A stretch of DNA of 64,000 bases, from assembly GCA_940671915.1 (NCBI GenBank), contig CALNVZ010003434.1, positions 2,133,719 to 2,197,718 of the forward strand, given 5' to 3'. A program made the translations under genes and the position numbers. The notes beneath the pieces are model-generated. The model was given only the letters and a program-made list of their open reading frames with translations. It made no database searches and was not told where the DNA came from. Of the stretch, positions 11,658 through 19,954 are shown one piece after another. The first letter of the stretch is position 1; the number at the start of each line of letters is the position of its first letter. Source of the DNA: Paracentrotus lividus (Eukaryota > Echinodermata > Echinoidea > Camarodonta > Echinidae).

Positions 11658-11758
11658 CATTTTCTGCTTGTTGTTGAGGGTTGGGCGGTTGCCCTGTTAA
11701 CACATCCTTCTCCTCTCTCTGTAACCTCTCCTTCTCTTCTTGGTCCATGTTAAGAGAT
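11658..11758 (-). CDS. SPPL3: SPPL3 exon 3: hydrophilic loop between membrane spans 1 and 2
   Basis: This 101-nt exon has an acceptor made of repeated TGACCTT units ending in tttacag, and a donor AAAATG/gtaaca. It begins by completing the Arg codon from exon 2, then reads SLNMDQEEKERLQREEK, then DVLTGQPPNPQQQAEN, with one base left over. Human SPPL3 has SLNMDFENQDKEKDS in the same place, and a polar, poorly conserved loop follows in both. SLNMD, the charge pattern and the matching phases on both sides identify it; the C-terminal part of the loop is diverged, as expected for this region. The donor lies a few bases from a LINE/SINE-like tail (11571-11646). The acceptor abuts AGGTCA direct repeats. 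Confidence 0.88.
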
Positions 11759-11761
11759 CTG

Positions 11762-11784
11762 TAAAGGTCAAAGGTCAAAGGTCA
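11762..11784 (+). promoter_or_regulatory. Triple AGGTCA direct repeat (DR1 type) abutting the exon 3 acceptor
   Basis: AAAGGTCAAAGGTCAAAGGTCA gives three AGGTCA half-sites each spaced by one base, the consensus for RXR/HNF4/COUP-TF-type nuclear receptors. On the coding strand the same bases are TGACCTTTGACCTTTGACC and form the pyrimidine-rich tract before tttacag. The match is seen; binding is inference. Confidence 0.45.
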
Positions 11785-13600
11785 GATATAATTAAGAAAT
11801 ATCATTGCTAAAATGAAACAAATAACAGATTATTAGTATAAAAGGCTTCATTTCAATTTTATTTAGTGTACATCAAAATAAGTACAATTGAGCAGAAGTC
11901 TTTATTTTAGACTCTTGATAAAAGAAGTTATTTCAAATTGTTTCTTATGGATAGAGGAATTAATGTTCAAAATGGGGAGGTGAGGGTACTTCTTTTACCC
12001 AACCACCCTCTCTACAGATTTTCACTTTTCATTTAATCAAAAAAATTTGTTTTAACTTTCCAAAACATTTTCTCTTAACACAATTCATCTACGAAGAATT
12101 ATTCTTTAAATATCTAAAAACCAAATTATTATTTCATCTTTTTTAATGGAATGTGGTAGGTAGGCTTACAAAATAATATGACCAAAATACCAAAAGGAAG
12201 GAAATACCCTGAAGAGGTCGTCTGTACTGTTATTTGACCAGTCTGGTAAAATGTAAGATCAGATCTGTGTGTCACAGTTTCTTCCTGTACTGCTACCAGC
12301 AAATTCTACATACACAGGGCCAATTGCCCCCCCCCCCCCAAGAACAACCAAACCAACATGTTCCATTAGAGGGGAGGGGGGGGGCAAGTATTAAAAAAAA
12401 ATCCTGATTTAAACCTTTTTGAACACAACTGCGGGGGGGGGGGGGGGGGGGGAGTTCCACCTAGTTTGTAAAGTTACATATTGCTTTATGAACGACTGGA
12501 ATGTGCTCTTGGTGCTATACTAATCACATTCTCCATCATTTAGCACATGTATGAACTGATCATCCAAGTTGAACATTAGATTCATTTGTAACTTTACAAC
12601 GACTTGGTAAAACAGCCCCAGTTGTGTTTAGGATATACATCAAGATCGTTTTAAAGATGTTTAAAGAAACTGTGTTCAACTTTTCATGTTTGGCTGCAAA
12701 TAATGTGTAATGTGCCATGAGCATTATGATTGACGGACCTGGCCCCATATAAGAAGCCAGCATTATAATCATTTTTCTTAAGTGGCTATAAATTAACATG
12801 AAGGGAAAGTATGAAATGGTATTTATTTCATGATCATACAGTGTATGTATACTATTTAGAGAATTAGATAGCAAAAATATTTTGCGACATAGATGTTTAA
12901 TCAATACATAATCCAGGACAGCATCTACGCTTTTTGGGAGAGCAATTCTTCAAGGTTCAAGGTAGAGGACTGTTTGTAAAAATGAAAAACTTGATATTCA
13001 AAGTTTATGATCCACTCTCTTTGGAGACTTTGTGAAAACAGTGACAGCATTGACAATTGCTAAACATCCCAATTCAGAAGATAGGTTATGAATTGTTAGC
13101 TATACGTAGGAGCTGTCTATACAACTCAAGATGTATTGAAGAAAAGCATTGAAAGTTATTATGATCAATGTAATCAATATCTGAATTCACTGTCCTGATA
13201 AGTCAGCATAGCCTGTGCCGTCTGATCAATTTCCTACACCACTTTTCATATTCACTTCAACCTTGATGTTTCATCTTTTCTACATTTCCTTCCCTAAACC
13301 CAATACAGGAAAGTGTTCCCTCTAGTTCTTGGTGTACATTTCCGCACATTTTACAAGACAATTCAGTAATGGAGAGAGAAATGGAGCATGCATAACCTAA
13401 ACTGACATCAGAAAGCTCTAGATAGAAAATATGGATCAAAATGAGGATGATATTTCAGGGAACATTTACATGATCATTTTGAGTATTTTTTGACATCAGA
13501 AGGGCATTAAATTGTGAATTCAACAAAGAAATAAGACCCTTTTTTAAATCTCAACAGAAAATTTATAAACATGTTTTATTAAAAAATATTGGAAATATTT
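11785..13600. other. Intron 2, first part, no gene seen
   Basis: AT-rich. C and G homopolymers sit near 12327-12340, 12371-12384 and 12432-12452 (about 20 G); such runs often mark assembly weak points. No exon or transposon ends recognised. Confidence 0.6.
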
Positions 13601-13619
13601 TCCGTCCATGGTTTAGATA

Positions 13620-13930
13620 GATCTTTAAAAATCTTTCAGCTTCCTTGCTGATCACATCACGGCAGCTGAAAAAACCCTTCATCAAACATTCATCCCAACT
13701 GCTTCCGAGATGACATATTCATTGGTTGCCATAGCAACAGATCCTTGCAGGCTAATGAAATGTTTCCAGGTGGCAAAGGAAGAGGCATCTTATACAAGGA
13801 GGATATGGGTTGATAATGTGACATGGTTGAAGTGTCGTCTACCCTCGCCCGCCCATCAAGATGCTCCCAGTGGCTTAATGCATAATTCGCTGAATAATTG
13901 CTTAGTTAGGGGGCTCGGCTTTCGATCTTA
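13620..13930. promoter_or_regulatory. Candidate intronic cis-regulatory element with X-box
   Basis: This repeat-free stretch has a less AT-biased composition than its neighbours. It includes the palindrome GTTGCCATAGCAAC at 13725-13738, an exact RFX X-box form, directly preceded by ATTGG (inverted CCAAT). Further possible sites are CAGGTGG near 13770 and an AT-rich homeodomain/POU-like cluster near 13878-13905. The plus-strand frame here is short and unsupported. Regulatory function is inference. Confidence 0.35.
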
Positions 13931-14924
13931 GAACCCTTCCATTTAACTGAACAAACACTGCCCAGGGAGCCATTACTTTATAGTGACAAGGAAGAAAAAC
14001 AAAAACATTGGAGATCTATGTATAATGGGCAATAACTACTTCATTTGCAGAAACTGCAGGAAAAATAAAAAGAATTTAAAAAAAAAAGTGTTATGGATAC
14101 ATGTAACAAAAAAAAGGGGTGTGGTCAGTTTTTGCGAGAAACCTTAGATGTAAACTTTCTTTTTGTATTTCGTACATATTAATTCCAAGAAATCTCTTTT
14201 GAATGAGTATGTTTTTTTAGACCGATAGTGGTGCTTCTTTAAAGATCAGTTATTACGCCTTTTGCAAACTCATCCTTACGTGTACATACTTGAGACAGTA
14301 ATAAGTAACACCAAGTGCTAGAGATGTCTTTTAATAAAATTGTCTTTATCTAAATGGTACTTGACCAACCTCATGATAAATGTTCAAATGTTTTCTGCAG
14401 ATTAATGAATTTTCTAAATAAACAACACTTCAGCAACTTATCCACAAGTACTAAGGATATGTATTTTTAGTAATGTTACAAAAGAATACATGTAACAGAA
14501 ACCAAGTCCATATAGGACTATTTTGAACTTTGTACATGTTTTTGTACAAGTACAATATTAAAAAAAGAAATCAACACTACATAAACTAGATGAATCTTCG
14601 ACCGCGCACGGTCGGAAGGCATGCCTCCGTATTGCCACATCGGAAAAAAAAGGCATGCGCATGTTGAGTATTTTACATCCATTTATACCATGACATCTTT
14701 GAGATATTGACCCCAAATCTATTAAAGTTGTATCATCAGAATTATTTCCAACTCAGTAAGGATGGCTCCTGATGTAATAAAAAGGATAAACATGTTTAAG
14801 TTGATCTGTCAAAGGTCCTTCAGAAATTGCACAAACGAGTCATTTACATAAATAACAAGTGGATTAGTAAATTACGCGATGCGCAATATATGTCCCCGCC
14901 GATAATGTAAAATTGCCATTATAT

Positions 14925-16065
14925 CACGATTAGTGCTATCACATAAGGCAAACGGAATCGAAATCGGGTAAAAAATGGCGAAGAAATAGCATTTTGTAGC
15001 CAATGTACATTATAGGTGAAAGTCAATTTCAAAGGTCAAGAGGTTCAAAAAGTCAAAAATTCTGTGAAGAAGTTTCGTAGTCCTCAGCTAGTGCTATCAC
15101 ATAAAGCAACGAATCGAAATCGGATGAAAAATGGCGAAGGAGTAGGATTTGGTAGCCAATTAACAATATAGGTCAAAAATCCACGTCAAAGGTCAAAGGT
15201 CAAAATTCTGTGAAGAAGTTTTGTAGCCATCACTAGTGCTTATACATAAGCAAACGGAATCGAATCGGATGAAAAATGGCGAAGGAGTAGCATTTTTTAG
15301 AATAATATATATAGGTCAAAATCAAGGTCAAAGGTCAAAGGGGTCAAAAGTCAAATTCTGTGAAGAATTTTGTAGTCCTCACCTAGTGCTATCACATAAG
15401 CAAACAGAATCGAAATTGGATGAAAAATGCGAAGGAGTAGCATTTTTTAGCCAATTACAATATAGGTCAAAAATCAAGGTCAAAGGTCAAAGGGGTCAAA
15501 GGTCAAAATTCGTGGAAGAGTTTTGTAGTCCTCACCTAGTGCTACACATAAGCAAGCGGAATTGAAATCGATGAAAAATGGTGAAGGAGTAGCATTTTGT
15601 AGCCAATGTACAATATAAGAAAAGTCAAGGCAAAGGTCAAGGGGTCAAAAGTCAAAATTCTACGAGGAAGTTTTGTAGTCCTCACCTAGTGCTATCACTA
15701 ATGCAAACGGAATCGAAATCGGATGAAAAATGGCGAAGGAGTAGCATTTTGTAGCCAATTAACAATATAGGTCAAAAATCAAGGTCAAAGGTCAAAGGGG
15801 TCAAAAGTCAAAATTCTATGAGGAATTTGTAGTCCTCACCTAGTGCTATCACATAAAGCAAACAGAATTGAATCGGATGAAAATGGCGAGGAGTAGCATT
15901 TTGTAGCCAATTAACATTATAGGTCAAAAATCAGGGTCAAGGTCATAGGTCAAAATTCTGTGAAGAAGTTTTGTAGCTATCACCTAGTCTATCATATAAA
16001 GCAAACGGAATCGAAATCGGATGAAAAATGGCGAAAGAGTAGCAAATTGAAGATTTTGATCACAT
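14925..16065 (+). repeat. Tandem repeat, about 149-bp unit, roughly 8 copies
   Basis: Each unit carries TGTGAAGAAGTTTTGTAG, CTAGTGCTATCACATAA, AATCGAAATCGGATGAAAAA, GGCGAAGGAGTAGCATTTTG and AGGTCAAAGGTCAAAGGGGT. Unit starts fall near 15063, 15212, 15359, 15508, 15660, 15813 and 15959. Plus-strand AGGTCAAAGGTCA (DR1) occurs in most units. Short plus-strand frames here come from the repeat. Confidence 0.9.
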
Positions 16066-16068
16066 TCG

Positions 16069-16115
16069 ACGCACGGACGGACGGACGGATGACGGACGGA
16101 CGGATGGACGGACAC
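16069..16115 (+). repeat. ACGG microsatellite, module 1
   Basis: Imperfect (ACGG)n directly after the 149-bp array, in the position expected for pearl-type elements. Confidence 0.9.
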
Positions 16116-16164
16116 ACACACGTACGGAGCCCGTTTCATATGTCCCTGCTCGAACTCGTTCGCG

Positions 16165-17318
16165 GGGACAACTAGTGACCTTTGATGTCCTGACCTCAAA
16201 AATCTAATCAGTTCATCTTTCCTCCACATGACCCAAGTTTGAAGTTGATCCATAAAACGGTTCAGAAGTTACAGCAAGAACGTGCCATTTTCATGTATAC
16301 AATGACGTCTGTGACCCTTGACCTTTGACTTTATGACCTCAAAATATAATAAATTCATTGTCCCTACCATATGCACACATGACCCAAGTTTGATGTTCAT
16401 CCATCAAACTGTTCTTAAGTTATCGCAAGAACAAGCCATTTTCACGTACACAATGTCCTCTGTGGCCTTTGAACTTTGACCTCATGACTCTAAATTCTAA
16501 TCAGTTTATTGTCGTCCCATATGCACATATTGACCCAAGTTTGAAATTGATCCGTCAAACGGTTTTTAAGTTTATTGCGAGAACAAGCCATTTCATGTAC
16601 ACAATGACCTCTGTGACCTTTTGACCTCATGACCCCAAAATCTGATAAGTTCATTGTCCCTCCCATATGTAAATATGATCCAAGTTTGAATGTGATCCCT
16701 CAAACGGTTCTTAAGTTATCGCAAGAACGAGAGCCATTTTCACGTACACAATGACCTGTGACCTTTGACCTCATGACCCCAAATCTAATAAGTTTATTGA
16801 CCCTCATATATGCACATATGACCCAAGTTTCAAGTTTATCCTCAAACGGTTCTTAAGTTATCACGAGAACAAACTATTTTATGTATACAATGACCTCTGT
16901 GACCTTTGACCTTTGACCCCAAAATCTAATCAGTTCATTGCCCCTCCCATATGCACACATTACTCAAGTTTGAAGTTGACCCGTCACACAGTTCTTAAGT
17001 TATTGCGAGAACGAACCATTTTCATGTATACAATGACATCTGTGACCTTTGACCTTTGACCTCATGACCCTAAAATCTAATCAGTTCATTGCCCCTTCCA
17101 TAGGCACACATTACCCGAGTTTGAAGTTGACCCGTCAAACGTTTTTTAAGTTATGGCGAGGACGAGCCATTTTCATGCATACAATGACCTCTGTGACCTT
17201 TGACCTTTGACCTCATGACCCTAAAATCTAATCAGATCATTGTCCCTACCATATGCATACATGATCCAAGTTTGAAAGTGATCCGTTAAAAGGTTCTTAA
17301 GTTATCGCGAGAACGAAA
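16165..17318. repeat. Tandem repeat, about 147-bp unit, roughly 8 copies
   Basis: Units contain GTGACCTTTGACCTTTGACC, TCATGACCC, TCTAATCAGTTCATTG, CCCATATGCACA, CAAGTTTGAAGTTGATCC, GTCAAACGGTTCTTAAGTTA and GAGCCATTTTCATGTA. They lie near 16165, 16320, 16470, 16612, 16757, 16905, 17046 and 17200. The DR1 motif is on the minus strand here, opposite to the 149-bp array. Confidence 0.9.
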
Positions 17319-17397
17319 ACGGGACGGACGTACGGACGGACGGACGGACAACCCGAAAACATAATGCCTCCGGCACCACCTTCGGTGGCGGAGGCAT
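17319..17397. repeat. ACGG microsatellite and 3' terminal hairpin, module 2
   Basis: GGGACGGACGTACGGACGG runs into CAACCCGAAAACATAATGCC and a stem built from CCTCCGGCACCACC and GGTGGCGGAGG. This is the presumed 3' end of the element. Confidence 0.8.
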
Positions 17398-17399
17398 AA

Positions 17400-18270
17400 A
17401 AACTTTACTTGATTTAGTGTCAATGTATTTTATGAATAAGATAGTAGATCCTTTGGACTCTTGTTTGAAATGAAAAATGCATATCGGCAACTCTACATTA
17501 TGTATTCATTTTACCAAAACGGTGAAAAAAAAAATCATCTGTTTTAATTGCTTTGTGTTGAATCAATGATTTAGGCCTACATCTACATGTAAGCAGCGAA
17601 AAGTCTGTTGTTATAAAACTGTCCTTTCTTTGTTTCGAATTAACACTTGCCACTGCCCAATCATTTTTCGATTGACCTCCTTTGTATCAAGAACACTTGA
17701 CTTGAAGCACAACTGTATGAAAACTATTCTTGTTGCTATTTTTAGCATTTTCTTTCATATTTGAAGGAAATTGAACAAAAGTTTTTACTTGTCAAGTATC
17801 TGTCCAAGCAATGACGGTTCTTCATACTGTAGTTCATTGCTACATGTAGGTCCCCCTTTTTCAAACTTTTTTGGGGGGGTTAGATTCCCAATGGATTCCC
17901 TTTTTCTTTGCTCATTTTTTCTTTTTACATATTTCTGCTTAGTTTCACTCTCTGATCAAATTTTTTTTTTCTTTGATACCTATTCTTCTGACCCAATTTT
18001 TTTTCAAAAATAATGCTCAGTGAAAAAAACAACAACCTAGGATAAGATATTGATTTTTTCTCATGAATGGAAAACTGGATTTTTACCATTAAACCTTTCA
18101 AGTAGCAAATTCAGGAGATTCCTATTTTGTTCAATATTATTTTTAATTAATATGTACATGTAGATTGTGTATAATCATTGTGTGGTTCTTAAAAATTAGA
18201 GAGGTGCACACCTCTCACATGCCAGGATCTGCCTCTGCAATCCCCAAATTATGAGGTTTTATTTAATAAC
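17400..18270. other. Intron 2 near exon 2, no gene seen
   Basis: AT-rich with T runs. A short plus-strand frame at 17771-18013 is chance. No transposon ends recognised. Confidence 0.55.
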
Positions 18271-18317
18271 AATCATATCATAGACTCCAATCCAGTGTTT
18301 CATGCATTTACTCTTAC

Positions 18318-18347
18318 CTGAAACTTCCATAGACAATGAGTAGTATT
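18318..18347 (-). pseudogene. Partial tandem copy of SPPL3 exon 2 (3' end plus donor)
   Basis: The last 30 nt of exon 2 and its gtaag donor are repeated just downstream in gene direction, inside a roughly 100-bp tandem duplication (about 18271-18350 against 18351-18448). No acceptor-like end precedes the exon fragment, so it could act only as an alternative donor, lengthening exon 2. The intervening sequence contains stops, so such use would truncate the protein. Confidence 0.78.
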
Positions 18348-18418
18348 ATGAATCATATCATTAATATTGACAATTTGTTTTAGACTCTAATCCAGGTGTT
18401 TCCTGAATTTATTCTTAC

Positions 18419-18496
18419 CTGAAACTTCCATAGACAATGAGTAGTATTGAGATGAGGAATGTTGAGAGTCTGGATGAATCTACCAATGAGTAGGCC
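18419..18496 (-). CDS. SPPL3: SPPL3 exon 2: first transmembrane segment
   Basis: This 78-nt internal exon sits between a ...ttattacag acceptor and a TTTCAG/gtaag donor. It reads (W)[13 protein letters not shown], then [12 protein letters not shown], then R split across the donor. Human SPPL3 has [13 protein letters not shown] followed by the same [13 protein letters not shown], so only two residues differ in about 26. The hydrophobic run is the first membrane span. The first base completes a codon begun in exon 1; G after a presumed TG gives the Trp seen in vertebrates. The 3' 30 nt and donor are repeated about 100 bp away at 18318-18347. A second, damaged copy of the whole exon lies at 23599-23672 in the duplicated block. 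Confidence 0.92.
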
Positions 18497-18604
18497 CTGT
18501 AATAAGGAAACAAAAAGACAAACAGAAAAAGAAAACCAATTAGCTCCAACCTTCACATAATAGATAACGTTAAGTATACTATTCTCTGATATCTCACATC
18601 TCCA

Positions 18605-18890
18605 TGACTAGTCTCAAACCCATCTCTAACTTGTCTCAAACTTGTCTCAAACTAGTCTTGAACTTGTCTTAAACTAGTCTTGAACTTGTCTTAAACTAGT
18701 CTTTAACTTGTCTCAAACTAGTCTTGAACGTGTCTCAAGCTAGTCTTGAACTTGTCTTAAACTAGTCTTGAACTTGTCTTAAACTAGTCTTGAACTTGTC
18801 TTAAACTAGTCTTGAACTTGTCTCAAACTAGTCTTGAACTTGTCTCAAACTAGTCTTAAATCCGTGTCAAACCCGTCTCAAACCCATCTC
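18605..18890 (+). repeat. 22-bp minisatellite in intron 1
   Basis: About a dozen units of ACTTGTCTTAAACTAGTCTTG (one base short of the full unit) with small variants, ending in CCGTCTCAAACCCATCTCAT. Related diverged sequence recurs at 33280-33362 and 52540-52610, about 14 kb and 34 kb away. Confidence 0.9.
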
Positions 18891-18899
18891 ATGAAATTA

Positions 18900-19589
18900 C
18901 AATACAATACAATGTAGCAAGGCTACAGCCTACCTGGTATTTAGTAGGTGCACACTCATAGCATTCAAGGAATTTTGTCCTCCCAATACCCATTCAACCC
19001 GGGTAGAGTGTGGCGGATGTAGACTAGTGTCTTGTCTATTTTTAAGTGGCCAGGATCATGTTTTTTTGTTGTTTTTTTCCATTATTGTAATTAACTTGTT
19101 TTCTCACGAAGGGGGGGGGGGATAAATAAGATTTAAAATGTTTGGCACAAACATTGAAACTGTTGAACCTGTCTGCATATTGAAGGATAACAATCCAAGT
19201 GTTAATGTAATTAAAACACCTGTAGTAAAATTAAATTCTTGATCGAGGATCCAAAAGTGAAAACCACATTGAAATTTTGGCAAGCACTTTAAACAAATAC
19301 TTGACAAAGCTTTGTAATTTGAATTAATTTTGACATAAATATTGGCTAAAATTCCAATAACAACCACCACCTTCAACCAATATAAATAAAAACAATAATT
19401 CAATATCATAATTTTCAATAATAATAGTTACATTACAAAAAACAAACAAGATGACAACGCAGTGCGTCCGATGTTCAGGAAACAAATTTATGTTATTTGT
19501 TGCACATGTATGCCAGAATACTACTCTCAATTCAAGTGAATTTCAATAAAATTTCACTCTAAATTCATTCCATCATGTATTAACTTTTC
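18900..19589. other. Unique AT-rich DNA before the duplication breakpoint
   Basis: No gene or repeat ends. A G run lies near 19111-19120, and poly-T follows at the breakpoint. Several overlapping minus-strand frames here show no recognisable protein. Confidence 0.55.
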
Positions 19590-19954
19590 AACTTTTTTTT
19601 TTTTTTTTTTTTCGCTCCGTTATTGCTTTTCCAATCATCCTTCGTGTACATCCTTGACGACAGTACATACGTACCCCCCGTGCTCGACGATGTCTTTTCA
19701 TACACATTGTCTTTCATCTCACATGGACTTGCCCCACCTCTGCATACATGTTCCACTGTTTTCCTCTGCAGCTATGCATTTTCTCATCACCCTCACGCCA
19801 CTTACATCCCCCGTCTCGGGGGCTCTGTATTTTTCGTAAATGTTAACAGAATCCATGTCCGACACCACCGTCCTACTTGGCTATTTGCACTTTGTACATT
19901 GTTTTTGTCCGTCATAATCAACACAGCGCCATCCCCTCCATACACACTCAGCTG

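Larger units (their letters stand above)
14593..17397. mobile_element. Two-module 'pearl'/Helentron-like (HINE) element
   Basis: The left end has a small hairpin (CGACCG...CGGTCG) and GCATGCCTCCGTATTGCC. Then come about 150-bp tandem units, an ACGG microsatellite, a second set of about 147-bp tandem units, a second ACGG microsatellite, and a 3' hairpin ATGCCTCC...GGTGGCGGAGGCAT (17364-17397). Tandem cores followed by an ACGG microsatellite and a terminal palindrome match the architecture described for oyster 'pearl' elements and non-autonomous Helentrons. Two different cores in series suggest one element inserted into, or fused with, another. No transposase is encoded. Confidence 0.65.
8932..18496 (-). 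other. SPPL3: SPPL3 gene, partial: exons 2 to 4 with introns 2 and 3
   Basis: Three minus-strand exons (18419-18496, 11658-11758, 8932-9048) splice into one open frame that parallels vertebrate SPPL3 from residue about 9 to about 105: first membrane segment, a short hydrophilic loop, then the second membrane segment. Phases agree at both visible junctions: exon 2 ends AG and exon 3 supplies A (Arg); exon 3 ends G and exon 4 supplies TT (Val). Intron 3 is 2609 bp and intron 2 is 6660 bp. SPPL3 is known as a Golgi intramembrane aspartyl protease that sheds type II glycosyltransferases. The YD and GxGD catalytic motifs lie in later exons that I could not find between 1 and 8931, so intron 4 exceeds 8.9 kb. 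The first exon (MAEQTYSW in human) was not found either. The orthology call rests on remembered vertebrate sequence, not a search. Confidence 0.88.
14250..19589. other. Block A: first copy of a 5.3-kb duplicated segment
   Basis: This block is collinear with 19616-24689. It contains the pearl-like element, SPPL3 exon 2 and the 22-bp minisatellite, and ends in a poly-T run (about 19589-19612) followed by the restart of the block. Confidence 0.88.

Noticed and set aside
15236-16253. Frames over the tandem arrays on both strands
   Set aside because: They follow repeat periodicity and drift out of frame between units.
14925-17318. CRISPR-like array
   Set aside because: Units are about 150 bp and repeat end to end with no unique spacers; the setting is a eukaryotic intron.
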